IMG/VR virus record: IMGVR_UViG_3300028840_000739
Coordinates: 1-29,067 of that record
Source: a virus
DNA: 29,067 nt
Reading direction: 5' to 3' (one strand)
Position numbers and translations under genes: made by a program
Shown: positions 13,595 through 22,504 of the stretch, piece after piece
Numbering within the stretch: position 1 is the first letter of the stretch
How the letters are laid out: each line of letters opens with the position of its first letter
The notes under the pieces: model-generated
Told to the model about the DNA's origin: nothing
The model's database searches: none
What the model saw: only the letters and a program-made list of their open reading frames with translations

Positions 13595-15663
13595 TGGCTT
13601 TTCCTACTAAGATTACTCAACCGGAAGAAGGGCGCGTTATATACGTCTCTGATAGTGGAGATAACACCTATAACGGCGTAACCCAAGATAAAGCGGTTAA
13701 GGACTATCAGCGGGCTAAGACATTGGCTCAGGCTCTTGTCCCTTCTCCTGATGGGGATAACCCGGTAACAATCACAACCGATACAACCAATTCTTCTACT
13801 GATGAAACTATTGGGGATAGCCAAGCGCTCACACTGTTTGCTGGATGCACATTAGATTTCGATAATATTTCTTATCGCCCTTCTCTAGCGTCTGCCGTTT
13901 TAACAATGGCTAACAATGCTACGGCTAATGTCCGAGTGTTGGAGAATGGCAATACTAGCTTTCCTGCGGCAGAGTTTGACGGGAGTTTGTTTGGCTCTCT
14001 CAATGCTGCCACACTACAACATGAGACAGGCCCATGCCTGGATCATAAAGGCTTAAGCGGAGTAAACTTTGCTAATGTTGAAGCGTTTATTTTCGGCACT
14101 TATGCTGTCAATAATACCTCTACCTTTGGTGATGTGTTTACTGTTGATTTCGATAGGGCAATAGCCCAAGTAAATAGCGGGGTCGGGTTTATTCAGAACT
14201 CAACCACTCGCTTTGTGCTTAATGGTAGTACGATAGAAGACAACTCATTAACGAGTGTTAAAGGGGTTCAGAATCTTTCAGGTGATCTTGATGCCAATAT
14301 TTCACTTATCTCTTGTCCTGGCGGAACCTCGATAGACTTACAGGGTGGAACAACCACATTAAGGGCTGGCAAGGTTGAGGGTGATATTGTTGTAGGTTCG
14401 GGCGCTTCTGCCACAATTGAGATTAGCGAATTTGACCACAATACTTATACAGTAACGAATACCGGCACCTTGAATGGTCGAATAGGTGATGTGCGTTATG
14501 GAACATGGAAGATAGTTGATGATGATGTTATCAATATAGAGTCCTGGCAGGATGTTATAGATCATTTGACTCCAGGTGATAGTACTAAGGCGTATCAGGT
14601 ATTTGGTAACATTACAGCCACAGATAACACATCTTTAGACCCTAACGGAGCGCCCATTTACGGCAATGTTGGAAGGTCTTTTGATGGCTTTACTTCATCT
14701 GAGGCTAATCATGTGTTTTTTAGCTCAGATCAATCAGGCTCTCTCAGCGGATTAAAGTTCGATATTAACGGTACAAGCTCAAAGGTTTTCGATGTAACGG
14801 GTGATACAGGGTTTGAAACATGGGCTATCAGCGATTGCTCGTTTAATGGGAATGAATCACTAGGCTCCTTTGATAATCTATATGCCCTTGATGAACAGAA
14901 TAACGTATATCAGAACAACGCCGGAGGCTTAACGTGTAATGATGTTGCTAGGTACGCAAGCAAAAGCTCCCCGTGGATTCAGAATAATACTGCAACTACA
15001 AACATGACCTTTACCGGGGCTATGGATCTCCTGCGCTTTCATGGTGGAGGCATGGGAGTTGCATCTGGTAAGACCGGAATAAGCGTTGCTGGCATTACTT
15101 CACTTTCTAGCTTTGGTCAATTAGATGGGGGTGTCGCTTTTACTGGAGCTGGTACTTATGTAGACGATCTCACCACCTTCGATGCTAATGAGTGGTCTGT
15201 TGAGGCGTTTGGCATAGATCAGATTTATAAAGATACGGAAGCTTTCGGCAATGTCAGAAAAGACGGTTCGACCACTACGACTATTTCCGCCTCTGGCACT
15301 CCTGTTAAGGTAACCGGCGCTTCTACTCTTGGTGAGACCTTTAGGGCTGATGATGACGGAGGAACTGACAATAGAATTAGATATACAGGCGTATCCAAGC
15401 GAACAGTCACAGTATCTGGCTCTATTTCTATTGATAATTTTAGCGGCGGAAACGATAATGTTTCTGTTTATGTTGCCAAGAATGGCACAGCAATTACATC
15501 CTCTCGGGTACAGTTTCAAGTAGGCGGCGTATTGGATACTCAAGCCTCTGGATTTAACGAAACAGTCCAGCTAGAGCAGAACGATTATGTAGAAGTGTGG
15601 GTTGCTAATGACGATGATACGACTGATCTTGTTGTTAGGACGTATAATTTTACAATGCGGTAA
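13594..15663 (+). CDS. Beta-helix head-fibre or spike protein
   Basis: 689 aa. The N-terminal segment VIYVSDSGDNTYNGVTQDKA (about residues 15-34) is the classic start of right-handed parallel beta-helices (VSxxGxDxNxGxTxxxA), as in pectate-lyase-like tail spikes. It is followed by hundreds of residues of Gly/Asn/Thr/Ser-rich, strand-turn repeats. Residues about 597-689 (YTGVSKRTVTVSGSISIDNF, then DYVEVWVANDDDTTDL) resemble a C1q/TNF-like jelly-roll trimerisation domain. A catalytic function (polysaccharide cleavage) is possible but no active site is identifiable. Its placement next to the capsid gene rather than the tail-fibre genes suggests a head fibre. Confidence 0.65.
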   Translation: MAFPTKITQPEEGRVIYVSDSGDNTYNGVTQDKAVKDYQRAKTLAQALVPSPDGDNPVTITTDTTNSSTDETIGDSQALTLFAGCTLDFDNISYRPSLASAVLTMANNATANVRVLENGNTSFPAAEFDGSLFGSLNAATLQHETGPCLDHKGLSGVNFANVEAFIFGTYAVNNTSTFGDVFTVDFDRAIAQVNSGVGFIQNSTTRFVLNGSTIEDNSLTSVKGVQNLSGDLDANISLISCPGGTSIDLQGGTTTLRAGKVEGDIVVGSGASATIEISEFDHNTYTVTNTGTLNGRIGDVRYGTWKIVDDDVINIESWQDVIDHLTPGDSTKAYQVFGNITATDNTSLDPNGAPIYGNVGRSFDGFTSSEANHVFFSSDQSGSLSGLKFDINGTSSKVFDVTGDTGFETWAISDCSFNGNESLGSFDNLYALDEQNNVYQNNAGGLTCNDVARYASKSSPWIQNNTATTNMTFTGAMDLLRFHGGGMGVASGKTGISVAGITSLSSFGQLDGGVAFTGAGTYVDDLTTFDANEWSVEAFGIDQIYKDTEAFGNVRKDGSTTTTISASGTPVKVTGASTLGETFRADDDGGTDNRIRYTGVSKRTVTVSGSISIDNFSGGNDNVSVYVAKNGTAITSSRVQFQVGGVLDTQASGFNETVQLEQNDYVEVWVANDDDTTDLVVRTYNFTMR

Positions 15664-15687
15664 TTATTTTAATTATAAGGTGATTTT

Positions 15688-16215
15688 ATGAGAACTTTAA
15701 AACGTGTATTAGATACAGCAGTAGCTGACCAATCCCCTTGGGTGCGGATTAACAACATGAAGGAAGACTATTCTATTGGTCTTCGCTTCCATCCCCATGA
15801 CGGAGCGACTGGTACGTATTCAATTCAAAACTCTTTATCTAACCCTGAGGAGTTTCGTAGGGCTAAATTTACTCGAAGCGGTACAACCTTAAGCATCGAG
15901 TTAGAGGATCATGGTCTGACTGCGGCTGATGCAATCTCCCTACAGGGTACTGACTGGGATAATGTCGAAGGCTTTACTATCGAGGTTGCTAGCGTTGTCG
16001 ATGGTGATAACTTCACTGTTACCGTAGCGAATAGCGGCACTACTTCCGGCAGTTGTCAGGTTTCTACTATTATCGTTGAGGATTTTGACGACTTCTCAGG
16101 CGTAAGCGGTAGAACAAAAGGATCTACCACGGGTGCGGTTCAATTGATTCGCGCAGTTAAGGGGGCTGGAAGCTTCTCAGGCAAGGGAACTTTACAAGTA
16201 ACTCAGAGCTACTAA
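15688..16215 (+). CDS. Structural protein with Ig-like/beta domain
   Basis: 175 aa with AAGGTGAT ribosome site. LEDHGLTAADAISLQGTDWD and VASVVDGDNFTVTV form the H-G-L...G/D...D-D-F-T-V pattern of small beta domains frequent in phage fibre proteins; a related pattern is in the 13112 gene. N-terminal residues 1-60 are polar and may bind the preceding protein. Likely part of the surface appendage set. No enzymatic motif. Confidence 0.5.
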   Translation: MRTLKRVLDTAVADQSPWVRINNMKEDYSIGLRFHPHDGATGTYSIQNSLSNPEEFRRAKFTRSGTTLSIELEDHGLTAADAISLQGTDWDNVEGFTIEVASVVDGDNFTVTVANSGTTSGSCQVSTIIVEDFDDFSGVSGRTKGSTTGAVQLIRAVKGAGSFSGKGTLQVTQSY

Positions 16216-16216
16216 C

Positions 16217-17401
16217 ATGTTAGCAAGACCCGGACTTTCACAAACGGGATTAGCTAGCAGCGGGTTATCTAATCCAGGCGTAGGCGGCAGTTCTTTGAAT
16301 CCGCTGTCTCAGAACTTGGTTATAGACTATCCTCTTGTTACTGATCTTATCGACCAAAAGGGCGCAGCAGATGGTACTGTAACGCGCTCTACGGTGGGTA
16401 ATTATGTCTCCAATACCTCCGGATTATTAACGCAAGCGGCTATTAATGCGCCTCGATTCGAGGTTCCGGGCTTGATGTGTGAGGGAGCTGCTACTAATTA
16501 CTGCCTATATAACGAAGACCTGACGAATGCGGCGTGGAACTTCTCTAGCAATGTCAATGCGCTGACCAAGGATACAACAGTAAGAGATCCAGAAGGCGGC
16601 TTTAATGCGTGGAAGCTAGAGGCAACTGCCACAGGTGCAGCCTATCTAGCACAGGTTACAGCGGGCTTAAATAGCAATTCTGGCTCCGTATGGCTTAGAA
16701 AGGGCAATGTTGATTCATGTAGTTGGGGAATGCTGGCTAATCCTGCCTCTACGTTCATGGAGAATGTTGATCTATCTGGCGGTGAGTGGGTAAGGCGAAC
16801 AGGTGTAGCCTCTGGCGCTTCTGACTCTATTTTGCTTGCAGTCAATGAGGATAATATATTCGGCTCTTCTAATCCTGGGGATTATATTTTAGTTTATCTT
16901 CCTCAATTACAAGACGGTGTAGTCCCTACTTCAGATATTAAAACAGCGGCTTCAAGTGTTACGAGAACCTCAGAGCAGGCCTCTTTAGATGATGCTAACT
17001 TGCCCGCCCCTGGAGCAGCTCAAACCATAGCTTTTGACTTCACTATAATCGGTGATTTAGGCTCTACGCAGTCTCTGTGGAAGGTAAACGGTGAAACCAC
17101 TCCACGAAGGGCTTTAGTATCGGGCGCGAGTCGCTGTCAATTGTACTTTGGCACTAACTTTGTACAGTCTGGAGTTGATTCTGTTGACCCCAAGCAGACA
17201 TACAGGGCTGTCATATCGTCTGACGGCGCGAATTTCACAGGCTATATAGATAATGTCTCATTAGGAACAGCGGCTGTAGCGGGGATAGGAGGCACTCCTA
17301 CGGACATTCTTCTTAACCACTCTAATACCGGACATTTTCATATTAAGAATTTTAGAGTTTATGACACGGATATAACTGCCGATGAGGTGAAATATGCCTG
17401 A
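16217..17401 (+). CDS. Carbohydrate-binding-like (LamG-type) surface protein
   Basis: 394 aa. GLMCEGAATNYCLYNEDLTN (about residues 86-105) followed by AW is the phage fibre pattern GxxxEgaaTNL..YSEDFxNaxW. Residues about 265-390 (TIAFDFTIIGDLGSTQSLWK ... YRAVISSDGANFTGYIDNVS ... FHIKNFRVYDTDITADEV) are a concanavalin/LamG-like jelly roll that ends with the conserved IxNFRVYDxxLTxxEV motif. Such domains bind glycans on hosts or particles. Starts right after the previous stop with a weak ribosome site and overlaps the next gene by 8 bases. Confidence 0.7.
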   Translation: MLARPGLSQTGLASSGLSNPGVGGSSLNPLSQNLVIDYPLVTDLIDQKGAADGTVTRSTVGNYVSNTSGLLTQAAINAPRFEVPGLMCEGAATNYCLYNEDLTNAAWNFSSNVNALTKDTTVRDPEGGFNAWKLEATATGAAYLAQVTAGLNSNSGSVWLRKGNVDSCSWGMLANPASTFMENVDLSGGEWVRRTGVASGASDSILLAVNEDNIFGSSNPGDYILVYLPQLQDGVVPTSDIKTAASSVTRTSEQASLDDANLPAPGAAQTIAFDFTIIGDLGSTQSLWKVNGETTPRRALVSGASRCQLYFGTNFVQSGVDSVDPKQTYRAVISSDGANFTGYIDNVSLGTAAVAGIGGTPTDILLNHSNTGHFHIKNFRVYDTDITADEVKYA

Positions 17402-17762
17402 TTTAGTTTGTTATACAAATAATGTTGCAGGATTGGTTGATGAAGCTGTCTCGGCTGGCCTTTTTGGGTGGTTATCTCAAGACGATCAAGGTGATTATCA
17501 ATTAGGTGGTGATAGAACCCCATTAATAGACAAGCATCCCGAGTATATTGCGCTTCTGCGCGTTGAAGATGTCGAGTTATTGGGTCAAATGGCTAACATT
17601 GAGGTTTTAGGACATTATGATGAAGAGGAGTTTATTCCTTTGTCTAGCGGTGCCCTGGACAAGTATAATGCTATTTACGATAGATCCGCTGTTACCAAGG
17701 ATTTTATGGGTACAGAGATAGAAATCATTCCTCCGCAGAGAATAGGGGCATTTTATGGGTAG
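17394..17762 (+). CDS. Small virion-region protein, unknown
   Basis: 122 aa, GAGGTGA ribosome site, overlapping the LamG gene by 8 bases. An acidic protein with segments LFGWLSQDDQGDYQLGGDRT and FMGTEIEIIPPQRIGAFYG. No motif recognised. Coupling to both neighbours suggests it belongs to the surface block or serves as a chaperone for its proteins, as many small genes after fibre genes do; this is only context. Confidence 0.55.
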   Translation: MPDLVCYTNNVAGLVDEAVSAGLFGWLSQDDQGDYQLGGDRTPLIDKHPEYIALLRVEDVELLGQMANIEVLGHYDEEEFIPLSSGALDKYNAIYDRSAVTKDFMGTEIEIIPPQRIGAFYG

Positions 17763-18018
17763 ATACCTCAACACAGATAAGTTTAAGTGGAATACCTGTA
17801 ATACTATTGATGATGTTACGGGTATGAAGGTTAAGCAGGACAAGACTTTTAAGAGGTGGGATGGTATACAGACTACCAGGGAGAACTTTGAGCAGCGACA
17901 ACCTCAAGACTTTCCGGTAACTCCTAGAGCGCAGCGAGTCTTTATAGAGTCAAGGTCTGAGAATCCAGATCCAGAGGTTACACCATACGACCCGGCTTCG
18001 GGATGGGGTGATTTATGA
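17755..18018 (+). CDS. Conserved phage neck-region protein, unknown
   Basis: 87 aa. The pattern TFKRWDGIQTTRENFEQRQP with QDF (T..RWDG..T..NFExRxPQDF) is familiar from small proteins next to P22 gp4-like genes in many podoviruses; their role is not known. It overlaps the gp4-like gene by 4 bases (ATGA), consistent with coupled translation and a neck function. Confidence 0.65.
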   Translation: MGRYLNTDKFKWNTCNTIDDVTGMKVKQDKTFKRWDGIQTTRENFEQRQPQDFPVTPRAQRVFIESRSENPDPEVTPYDPASGWGDL

Positions 18019-18998
18019 GCTTTCAAGAATTTCAAGAATTTACTCCCTCGGGAACGACTGATTTCACCCTAACAGCGGGTGAGATTATTGACGATGCCTT
18101 GGATACTATTCAAGTAGGCTCAGATGGAGAGGGTGTAGAGCCTGAGGAATATAAACGGGCGTTAAATGCGCTTAATCTTGTTATGCGAGAGTGCCAAGCC
18201 CAAGGTCTACATATTGCCACGTATAGAACAGGGACTTTATTCCCTAAGGCTGGCGATGTTGAGTATGTCCTAGAAGATACTGAGAATGTAGATTCTACTA
18301 ATACATTCTTTGAGGCTTTAACAACTGCGGACGTTACCTCTCCTGCTACGATTATTCCTGTAGATGATGCTTCTAATATGGAAGTAGGCGACAGATTCTT
18401 GGTATTAAAGAATGACTCCACGTTTTTCAGGTCATTTATTAAGTCCATTACTCCGACCACCTCTCCTGAGGCTGATATTGAGCTAGAAGACGCTACAGAC
18501 GGCGATATTGATGCGGGATGCCAGATTTACAACTGGAGAGAAGAATTAGAGCCTGTTGCCAGGGTATTAGACATTTATCGTAGGGATTTCTTCCAAACGG
18601 ACGTTCCTATTCAGCAGCTTTCCCGTGATGAATACGAGAGACTGCCTTTTAAAACTACGACTTCCGGCGTTCCCTCTCAGGCTTATTACTGGAGGTCTAT
18701 CCGTAGGGGTACGATGTTTATATGGTCGCCTCCTGTGAATGATACTTACCTGATTCGCTTCTGGTATGAGTCTCGATTGGACGATATGAAAGCTACCACG
18801 GATGCTATTGATTTAGACCGTGCTTATCTGCCGTATTTAGTTTATAAGTTAGCGGTTAGAATGTGTGACCGCTTAGGCATCTCATCAGAGATTAAAGCGA
18901 GTGTTAAGCAAGAGATGTTAGAGATAGAAGCGAATGTATTCTCTTACGACAATGAGGTAGGCCCTCTTAGAGTGTCCTTAAACCGTGAGGGGCAATAG
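18015..18998 (+). CDS. P22 gp4-like head-tail connector (DNA stabilisation)
   Basis: 327 aa. The N-terminal domain (LTAGEIIDDALDTIQVGSDG, EEYKRALNALNLVMRECQAQ, GLHI; residues about 20-70) matches the head-tail connector family of P22 gp4, which binds under the portal to close it. The rest (FIWSPPVNDTYLIRFWYESR, YLPYLVYKLAVRMCDRLGI) is a beta-plus-helix domain seen in the longer, 300-aa versions; P22 gp4 is 166 aa. Its place before the gp10-like gene strengthens the call. Confidence 0.8.
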   Translation: MSFQEFQEFTPSGTTDFTLTAGEIIDDALDTIQVGSDGEGVEPEEYKRALNALNLVMRECQAQGLHIATYRTGTLFPKAGDVEYVLEDTENVDSTNTFFEALTTADVTSPATIIPVDDASNMEVGDRFLVLKNDSTFFRSFIKSITPTTSPEADIELEDATDGDIDAGCQIYNWREELEPVARVLDIYRRDFFQTDVPIQQLSRDEYERLPFKTTTSGVPSQAYYWRSIRRGTMFIWSPPVNDTYLIRFWYESRLDDMKATTDAIDLDRAYLPYLVYKLAVRMCDRLGISSEIKASVKQEMLEIEANVFSYDNEVGPLRVSLNREGQ

Positions 18999-20446
18999 TG
19001 AGAGAAAGAATACCATTAGGCGGTAGAAGCAGGGATTTAGATTCACGCTATGGGCGCGAAGAAGTCACTAACTGTTATATTGAAACGGACGATAACGGGG
19101 AATGGAAAGCCATTGAACGCGCTCCTGGATTTACGGACTTCATCGAGTTGGGGGATGGGCCGATTCGAGCAATGCATGTGGCTGCTGATGTTCTGTATGT
19201 GGTATCTGGCTCTAGTTTCTATCGCGTTACTATCAACCCTGTTGGCTCTGTCAGTGCGGTTAATGTTGGCACTGTGGCGGGGTTTACTAGTCCCGCTCGT
19301 ATCGCTTCTATTGGCACAGATGAACCTCAGGTTATGGCTCTTACAGATGGTCGAGGTTTTATATATAAGAATTCTGACGGCTCGTTCGCGGAAGTAACGG
19401 ACATAGACTTTGATCCTGACTTCTCGGTAACGGCATTTAACCAGAGATTTTGGTTTAATAAACCTGATTCTAATGAGTTCTTCGGGTCGGATATTCTAGA
19501 CGGTTTCTCCTATGATCCGCTGTTCTTTGCAAGTGCTGAGAATAAACCTGATTTACTTCGATATGTTGTAGCGGTTAACACTGAGGTTATTCCCTTTGGT
19601 TCTGGTACTCGGGAGAGATGGCAGGATACCGGCGCTTCTACAGGATTCCCTCTTAGAAGGACTACGGGTGGAACAGTAGAAAGGGGTCTAGGTGCTAAAT
19701 CATCTTTGACTACTTGGCAGAATAACATTTTCTTCTTAGCCGATGATTTCACTGTTCATTTAGTAAATGGGGGTAATTACCAGAAGATTTCTGACCTCGC
19801 TTTAGAGGAGCAGATTAGGGACTATTCCAATCCAGAAAGAGCGGAGGGCTGGTTTATAGATCACCCTCATTATAAAGTTTACTGTTTGACCTTTGTCGGT
19901 TCGGGTGTTACGTGGTGTTATGATGTTAATCGTGGGAACTGGCATAAACGGGCTTCTAACGGCCTTGGGAAATGGCGAGTTAATAACGCTGCGCTTATTT
20001 TTGATCGTGTTGTTTTGGGTGATTCTCAGTCCGGGAAATTATTCGTCCTAGATGAAAGGGTCTTTTCTGAAGCGGGTGAGGAAACTCCTACTATCTGGCA
20101 GACTCCCGCTATTAGTATTAAATCCGCCCATTTTACCTGTTCACGGATAGAACTCTTTCCAGAGGTCGGGGTGGGCAATGAGAATAACGTCACCGAAACG
20201 GGACAGAAGTTAAACAATACTGAAGAGCCTGGAATTAAGCTATCTGTTTCTAAGGATGGCGGAGAGACATTCATTAATAAAACGGACAGATCGTTAGGCC
20301 GGATAGGAAACAGGAAGCAGAAAGTTATCTGGAGAAATATCGGCAGGGTTCGCAGGGGTCAAGGCTTAGTCTTTAGGTTTACTGTTAATGATGATGTCCG
20401 CTTAACGGTCTATGAAGCTTGGGCAGACATAGATAAGGGGGCATAA
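18998..20446 (+). CDS. P22 gp10-like packaged-DNA stabilisation protein
   Basis: 482 aa (P22 gp10 is 472). The sequence begins RERIPLGGRSRDLDSRYGRE, then has TNCYIE and GPIRAMHVAADVLYVVSGSS with FYRV, matching the gp10/hub-plug beta-propeller family (R..N.Y.E...PGF..F......IRG.......Y.V.G..LYRV). Repeated strand units continue through the gene. gp10 hexamers sit below the gp4 ring and carry the tail needle and spikes. The start overlaps the gp4-like stop. No needle (gp26) gene is obvious next. Confidence 0.85.
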   Translation: MRERIPLGGRSRDLDSRYGREEVTNCYIETDDNGEWKAIERAPGFTDFIELGDGPIRAMHVAADVLYVVSGSSFYRVTINPVGSVSAVNVGTVAGFTSPARIASIGTDEPQVMALTDGRGFIYKNSDGSFAEVTDIDFDPDFSVTAFNQRFWFNKPDSNEFFGSDILDGFSYDPLFFASAENKPDLLRYVVAVNTEVIPFGSGTRERWQDTGASTGFPLRRTTGGTVERGLGAKSSLTTWQNNIFFLADDFTVHLVNGGNYQKISDLALEEQIRDYSNPERAEGWFIDHPHYKVYCLTFVGSGVTWCYDVNRGNWHKRASNGLGKWRVNNAALIFDRVVLGDSQSGKLFVLDERVFSEAGEETPTIWQTPAISIKSAHFTCSRIELFPEVGVGNENNVTETGQKLNNTEEPGIKLSVSKDGGETFINKTDRSLGRIGNRKQKVIWRNIGRVRRGQGLVFRFTVNDDVRLTVYEAWADIDKGA

Positions 20447-20721
20447 TGTTACTTATTGACCGCGCCTCTATTGATATTCTCTTCACGGAATCAGGCTATC
20501 TAACGTCCTTTGCTGAGAAGCTTTTAAATGACATTATTGAGCGGATTGTCGGTGATATTTACTTAGGCTCAGGCGCTCCTGCTGCCGGACTTGGTGAGGA
20601 CGGAGATACCTATCTAGACCTATCAGGATTAAGCTTTTACACAAAGTCCTCTGGTTCATGGTCTGCGGGTACAGCTTTAGACAACAACACCAATACCATA
20701 AAGCTATCTATTGAGAACTAG
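20446..20721 (+). CDS. Small structural protein with fibre-like GAP-G-GDxYxD motif
   Basis: 91 aa, TAATG-coupled to the gp10-like gene. The segment LGSGAPAAGLGEDGDTYLDL (residues 40-59) with FYTKSSGSW is the motif common in phage tail fibres and collar proteins (GAPxxxxGxxGDxYxDxxxxxxYxKxxxxW). The N-terminus is an amphipathic helix (SFAEKLLNDIIERIVGD). A small tail appendage or needle-linked protein is possible. P22 has gp26 at this position, but this protein lacks its long coiled coil. Confidence 0.6.
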   Translation: MLLIDRASIDILFTESGYLTSFAEKLLNDIIERIVGDIYLGSGAPAAGLGEDGDTYLDLSGLSFYTKSSGSWSAGTALDNNTNTIKLSIEN

Positions 20722-20723
20722 AC

Positions 20724-20752
20724 TTGCGTCAATAGGTATTTATACCTATAAT
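20724..20752 (+). promoter_or_regulatory. Promoter for the ejection-protein operon
   Basis: TTGCGT (20724-20729, 3 of 6), a 17-base spacer, TATAAT (20747-20752, 6 of 6). Start predicted near 20759, a 50-base leader before the ATG at 20808. The operator-like inverted repeat at 20732-20749 overlaps the -10. Confidence 0.65.
20732..20749. promoter_or_regulatory. Perfect inverted repeat (operator candidate)
   Basis: ATAGGTATTTATACCTAT: two 8-base arms, 2-base centre. It fills the promoter spacer and enters the -10 box, the classic location for repression. Half-site ATAGGTA/TACCTAT also occurs at 1614-1620 and 6956-6962. Confidence 0.55.
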
Positions 20753-20807
20753 CCATGAAAATAGCCTTAAGACGGGCATCCATAGAAAACTAAGAGGATT
20801 TCCGTAA

Positions 20808-21497
20808 ATGGGACTATTTTCCGCAGAATCTCCCGATTTCGATCAATCAATGGACGCTATCCGTAGAGGCAAGCGTTATCAAAGAAGCCGTCTAAGAGAA
20901 TCACGTAGACTTTCAAAGCCCTATAGAAGTATGGGCAAGCAAGCCACAGGACAGCTCATGGCTCAGATGGGCATGGGAGGCGAGGCTTTCGATGTCACTC
21001 AATTACCTGGATACCAACAAGCACTAGAACAAGGCTTAGGCGCTGTTAATCAAGCGGGTGCCGGTGCTGGTATGTTGATGTCAGGCTCTCGCTTAGAGGG
21101 TTTACAACAGGCAGGACAAGACGTATTTGGTCAATACTACGGCGATTACATGAATCGTCTAATGAATATGTCTGGAAGGGGTCAACAGGCCGCTTTCCAA
21201 CAAGCTGGAATGGGTATGCAGACTGGTCAGAACATTATGGGCGCTCAGCAACAGATGGGAAATCTCATGGCGCAAGAGGCTATGGCTGATGCTCAAGCTC
21301 AGAACGCTATGAGAGGCGATATAATGGGCGTAGCAGGCACTTTAGGCGGTATGGCTATGGGTGGCGGCTTTGGTGGTTTAGGGGGCATGGCGGATACTAC
21401 AGGCTACGGAATGCCTACAGCAACTCCTCCCATTAGCTCCGGTGGCTCATTTAACATTCCAGAGAACTTCCTAACACAGAATTACGGGGGTATCTAA
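20808..21497 (+). CDS. Ejection (internal virion) protein, gp7-like
   Basis: 229 aa, Gly/Met/Gln/Ala-rich. The pattern LPGYQQALEQGLGAVNQAGA ... GMLMSGSRLEGLQQAGQDVF ... YYGDYMNRLMNMSGRGQQAA (residues about 66-130) is the hallmark of the P22 gp7-type DNA transfer family (PGYxFALxQGxxAxxxxxxxRGxxxSGxxLKAL.xYGQ...YxNYxNRLxxLAGxGQ). Such proteins travel out of the capsid and help DNA cross the host envelope. The N-terminus is basic and the C-terminus Gly-rich. First gene of the block after its own promoter. Confidence 0.75.
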   Translation: MGLFSAESPDFDQSMDAIRRGKRYQRSRLRESRRLSKPYRSMGKQATGQLMAQMGMGGEAFDVTQLPGYQQALEQGLGAVNQAGAGAGMLMSGSRLEGLQQAGQDVFGQYYGDYMNRLMNMSGRGQQAAFQQAGMGMQTGQNIMGAQQQMGNLMAQEAMADAQAQNAMRGDIMGVAGTLGGMAMGGGFGGLGGMADTTGYGMPTATPPISSGGSFNIPENFLTQNYGGI

Positions 21498-22504
21498 TGG
21501 CTATGTTCCAACAAGGTGGAGGCACTCCTTTAACCGGGATGCTCCAGAATTTCCTACAAGCTAAACAACAGACCCAAACCCAAAAACTGATGGGGCCAGC
21601 AATGGCTGGAAGTCCTGAAGCTATGCAGCGGTTAATGCAGGTAAACCCTCAGGCCGGAATGCAAATGCAGCAATATATGGGGCAGCAACAAGCCGCACAA
21701 GCTAAAGCGGCACAGGCACAGCAAGCTCAAGAGATGAAAGCTCAAGAGATGGCCATCAAGCAGCAGGAGCTAGCCTTAAAGCAACAGAAAGAGGCTAGAG
21801 AGGCTGTTCGCGGTAATTACATGATGCAGGACGGCGCTATATACGATATTTCTAGCGGATCTCCTGTTAGGGTTGCTGGTGATGATCCTGGCGCGAAAGA
21901 GTTTTTAAAAGAAGAGCGTGGAGTTGTCAGGACTGATGTTAAGAATTTAAAGAAACGTGCTTCTGAAATTAATGAGGCATTTGGCAAGGTTGAAGGGCTT
22001 TATAAGGAGATGAAAAAACCAGGGGGCAGCAGGCAAGCTAACGCAGCAGCTATTATGAGTGTGGCAAGGCTTATATCTCCAGGGGTTGTTACCGACAGAG
22101 ATGCCGCAGCGATCGCTGGTGCCGCTAACCCATATCAAGCCTTTGCGGATGTTCTTGTGGAGCGCGGAGAGGGTGATTCTGTTAGAGAATTACAAAAAGC
22201 TTTTGATCCAACCAATCCTAAGTATTTTGATCCTGATGGGTTGTTAGATATTGCTAAGGCTGTTACTTCCGCAGAGGCTCCAGTTATTCTCCAGCAATTG
22301 GGAGAGACTAGGCAGCGCGGTGAAGCCTCAGGAATCAAGCAGGATAGATTAGACGCGATGCTAACGGGCGTGGAGTCTATTGAAAGCCTTTCCAGGTTTG
22401 TTGACCAAGTTACAGAGCCAGAAGCTCCCGCTGTTAAGCCTGCCGCAGAAATGACAGATGAAGAATTAATGGCAGAGATACAAGCCCTAAGCGGTGGTCA
22501 GTAA
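21497..22504 (+). CDS. Ejection (internal virion) protein, gp20-like position
   Basis: 335 aa, TAATG-coupled to the gene before. Gln/Ala/Met-rich N-terminal third (QQQAAQAKAAQAQQAQEMKA, a coiled coil at about 60-100), then a helical domain (KLIS-type helices VRTDVKNLKKRASEINEAFG, RLISPGVVTDRDAAAIAGAA). Matches the second ejection protein by position and composition (P22 gp20), but no motif alone is decisive. Probably assembles in the capsid with the other two ejection proteins. Confidence 0.65.
   Translation: MAMFQQGGGTPLTGMLQNFLQAKQQTQTQKLMGPAMAGSPEAMQRLMQVNPQAGMQMQQYMGQQQAAQAKAAQAQQAQEMKAQEMAIKQQELALKQQKEAREAVRGNYMMQDGAIYDISSGSPVRVAGDDPGAKEFLKEERGVVRTDVKNLKKRASEINEAFGKVEGLYKEMKKPGGSRQANAAAIMSVARLISPGVVTDRDAAAIAGAANPYQAFADVLVERGEGDSVRELQKAFDPTNPKYFDPDGLLDIAKAVTSAEAPVILQQLGETRQRGEASGIKQDRLDAMLTGVESIESLSRFVDQVTEPEAPAVKPAAEMTDEELMAEIQALSGGQ

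Noticed and set aside
15121-15543. A 140-aa antisense frame under the beta-helix gene
   Set aside because: Low-complexity, no starting signal, and wholly within the 689-aa gene.
20755-20793. A 12-codon upstream frame in the leader of the gp7-like gene
   Set aside because: The predicted transcript starts at about 20759, after its ATG, and it has no ribosome site.
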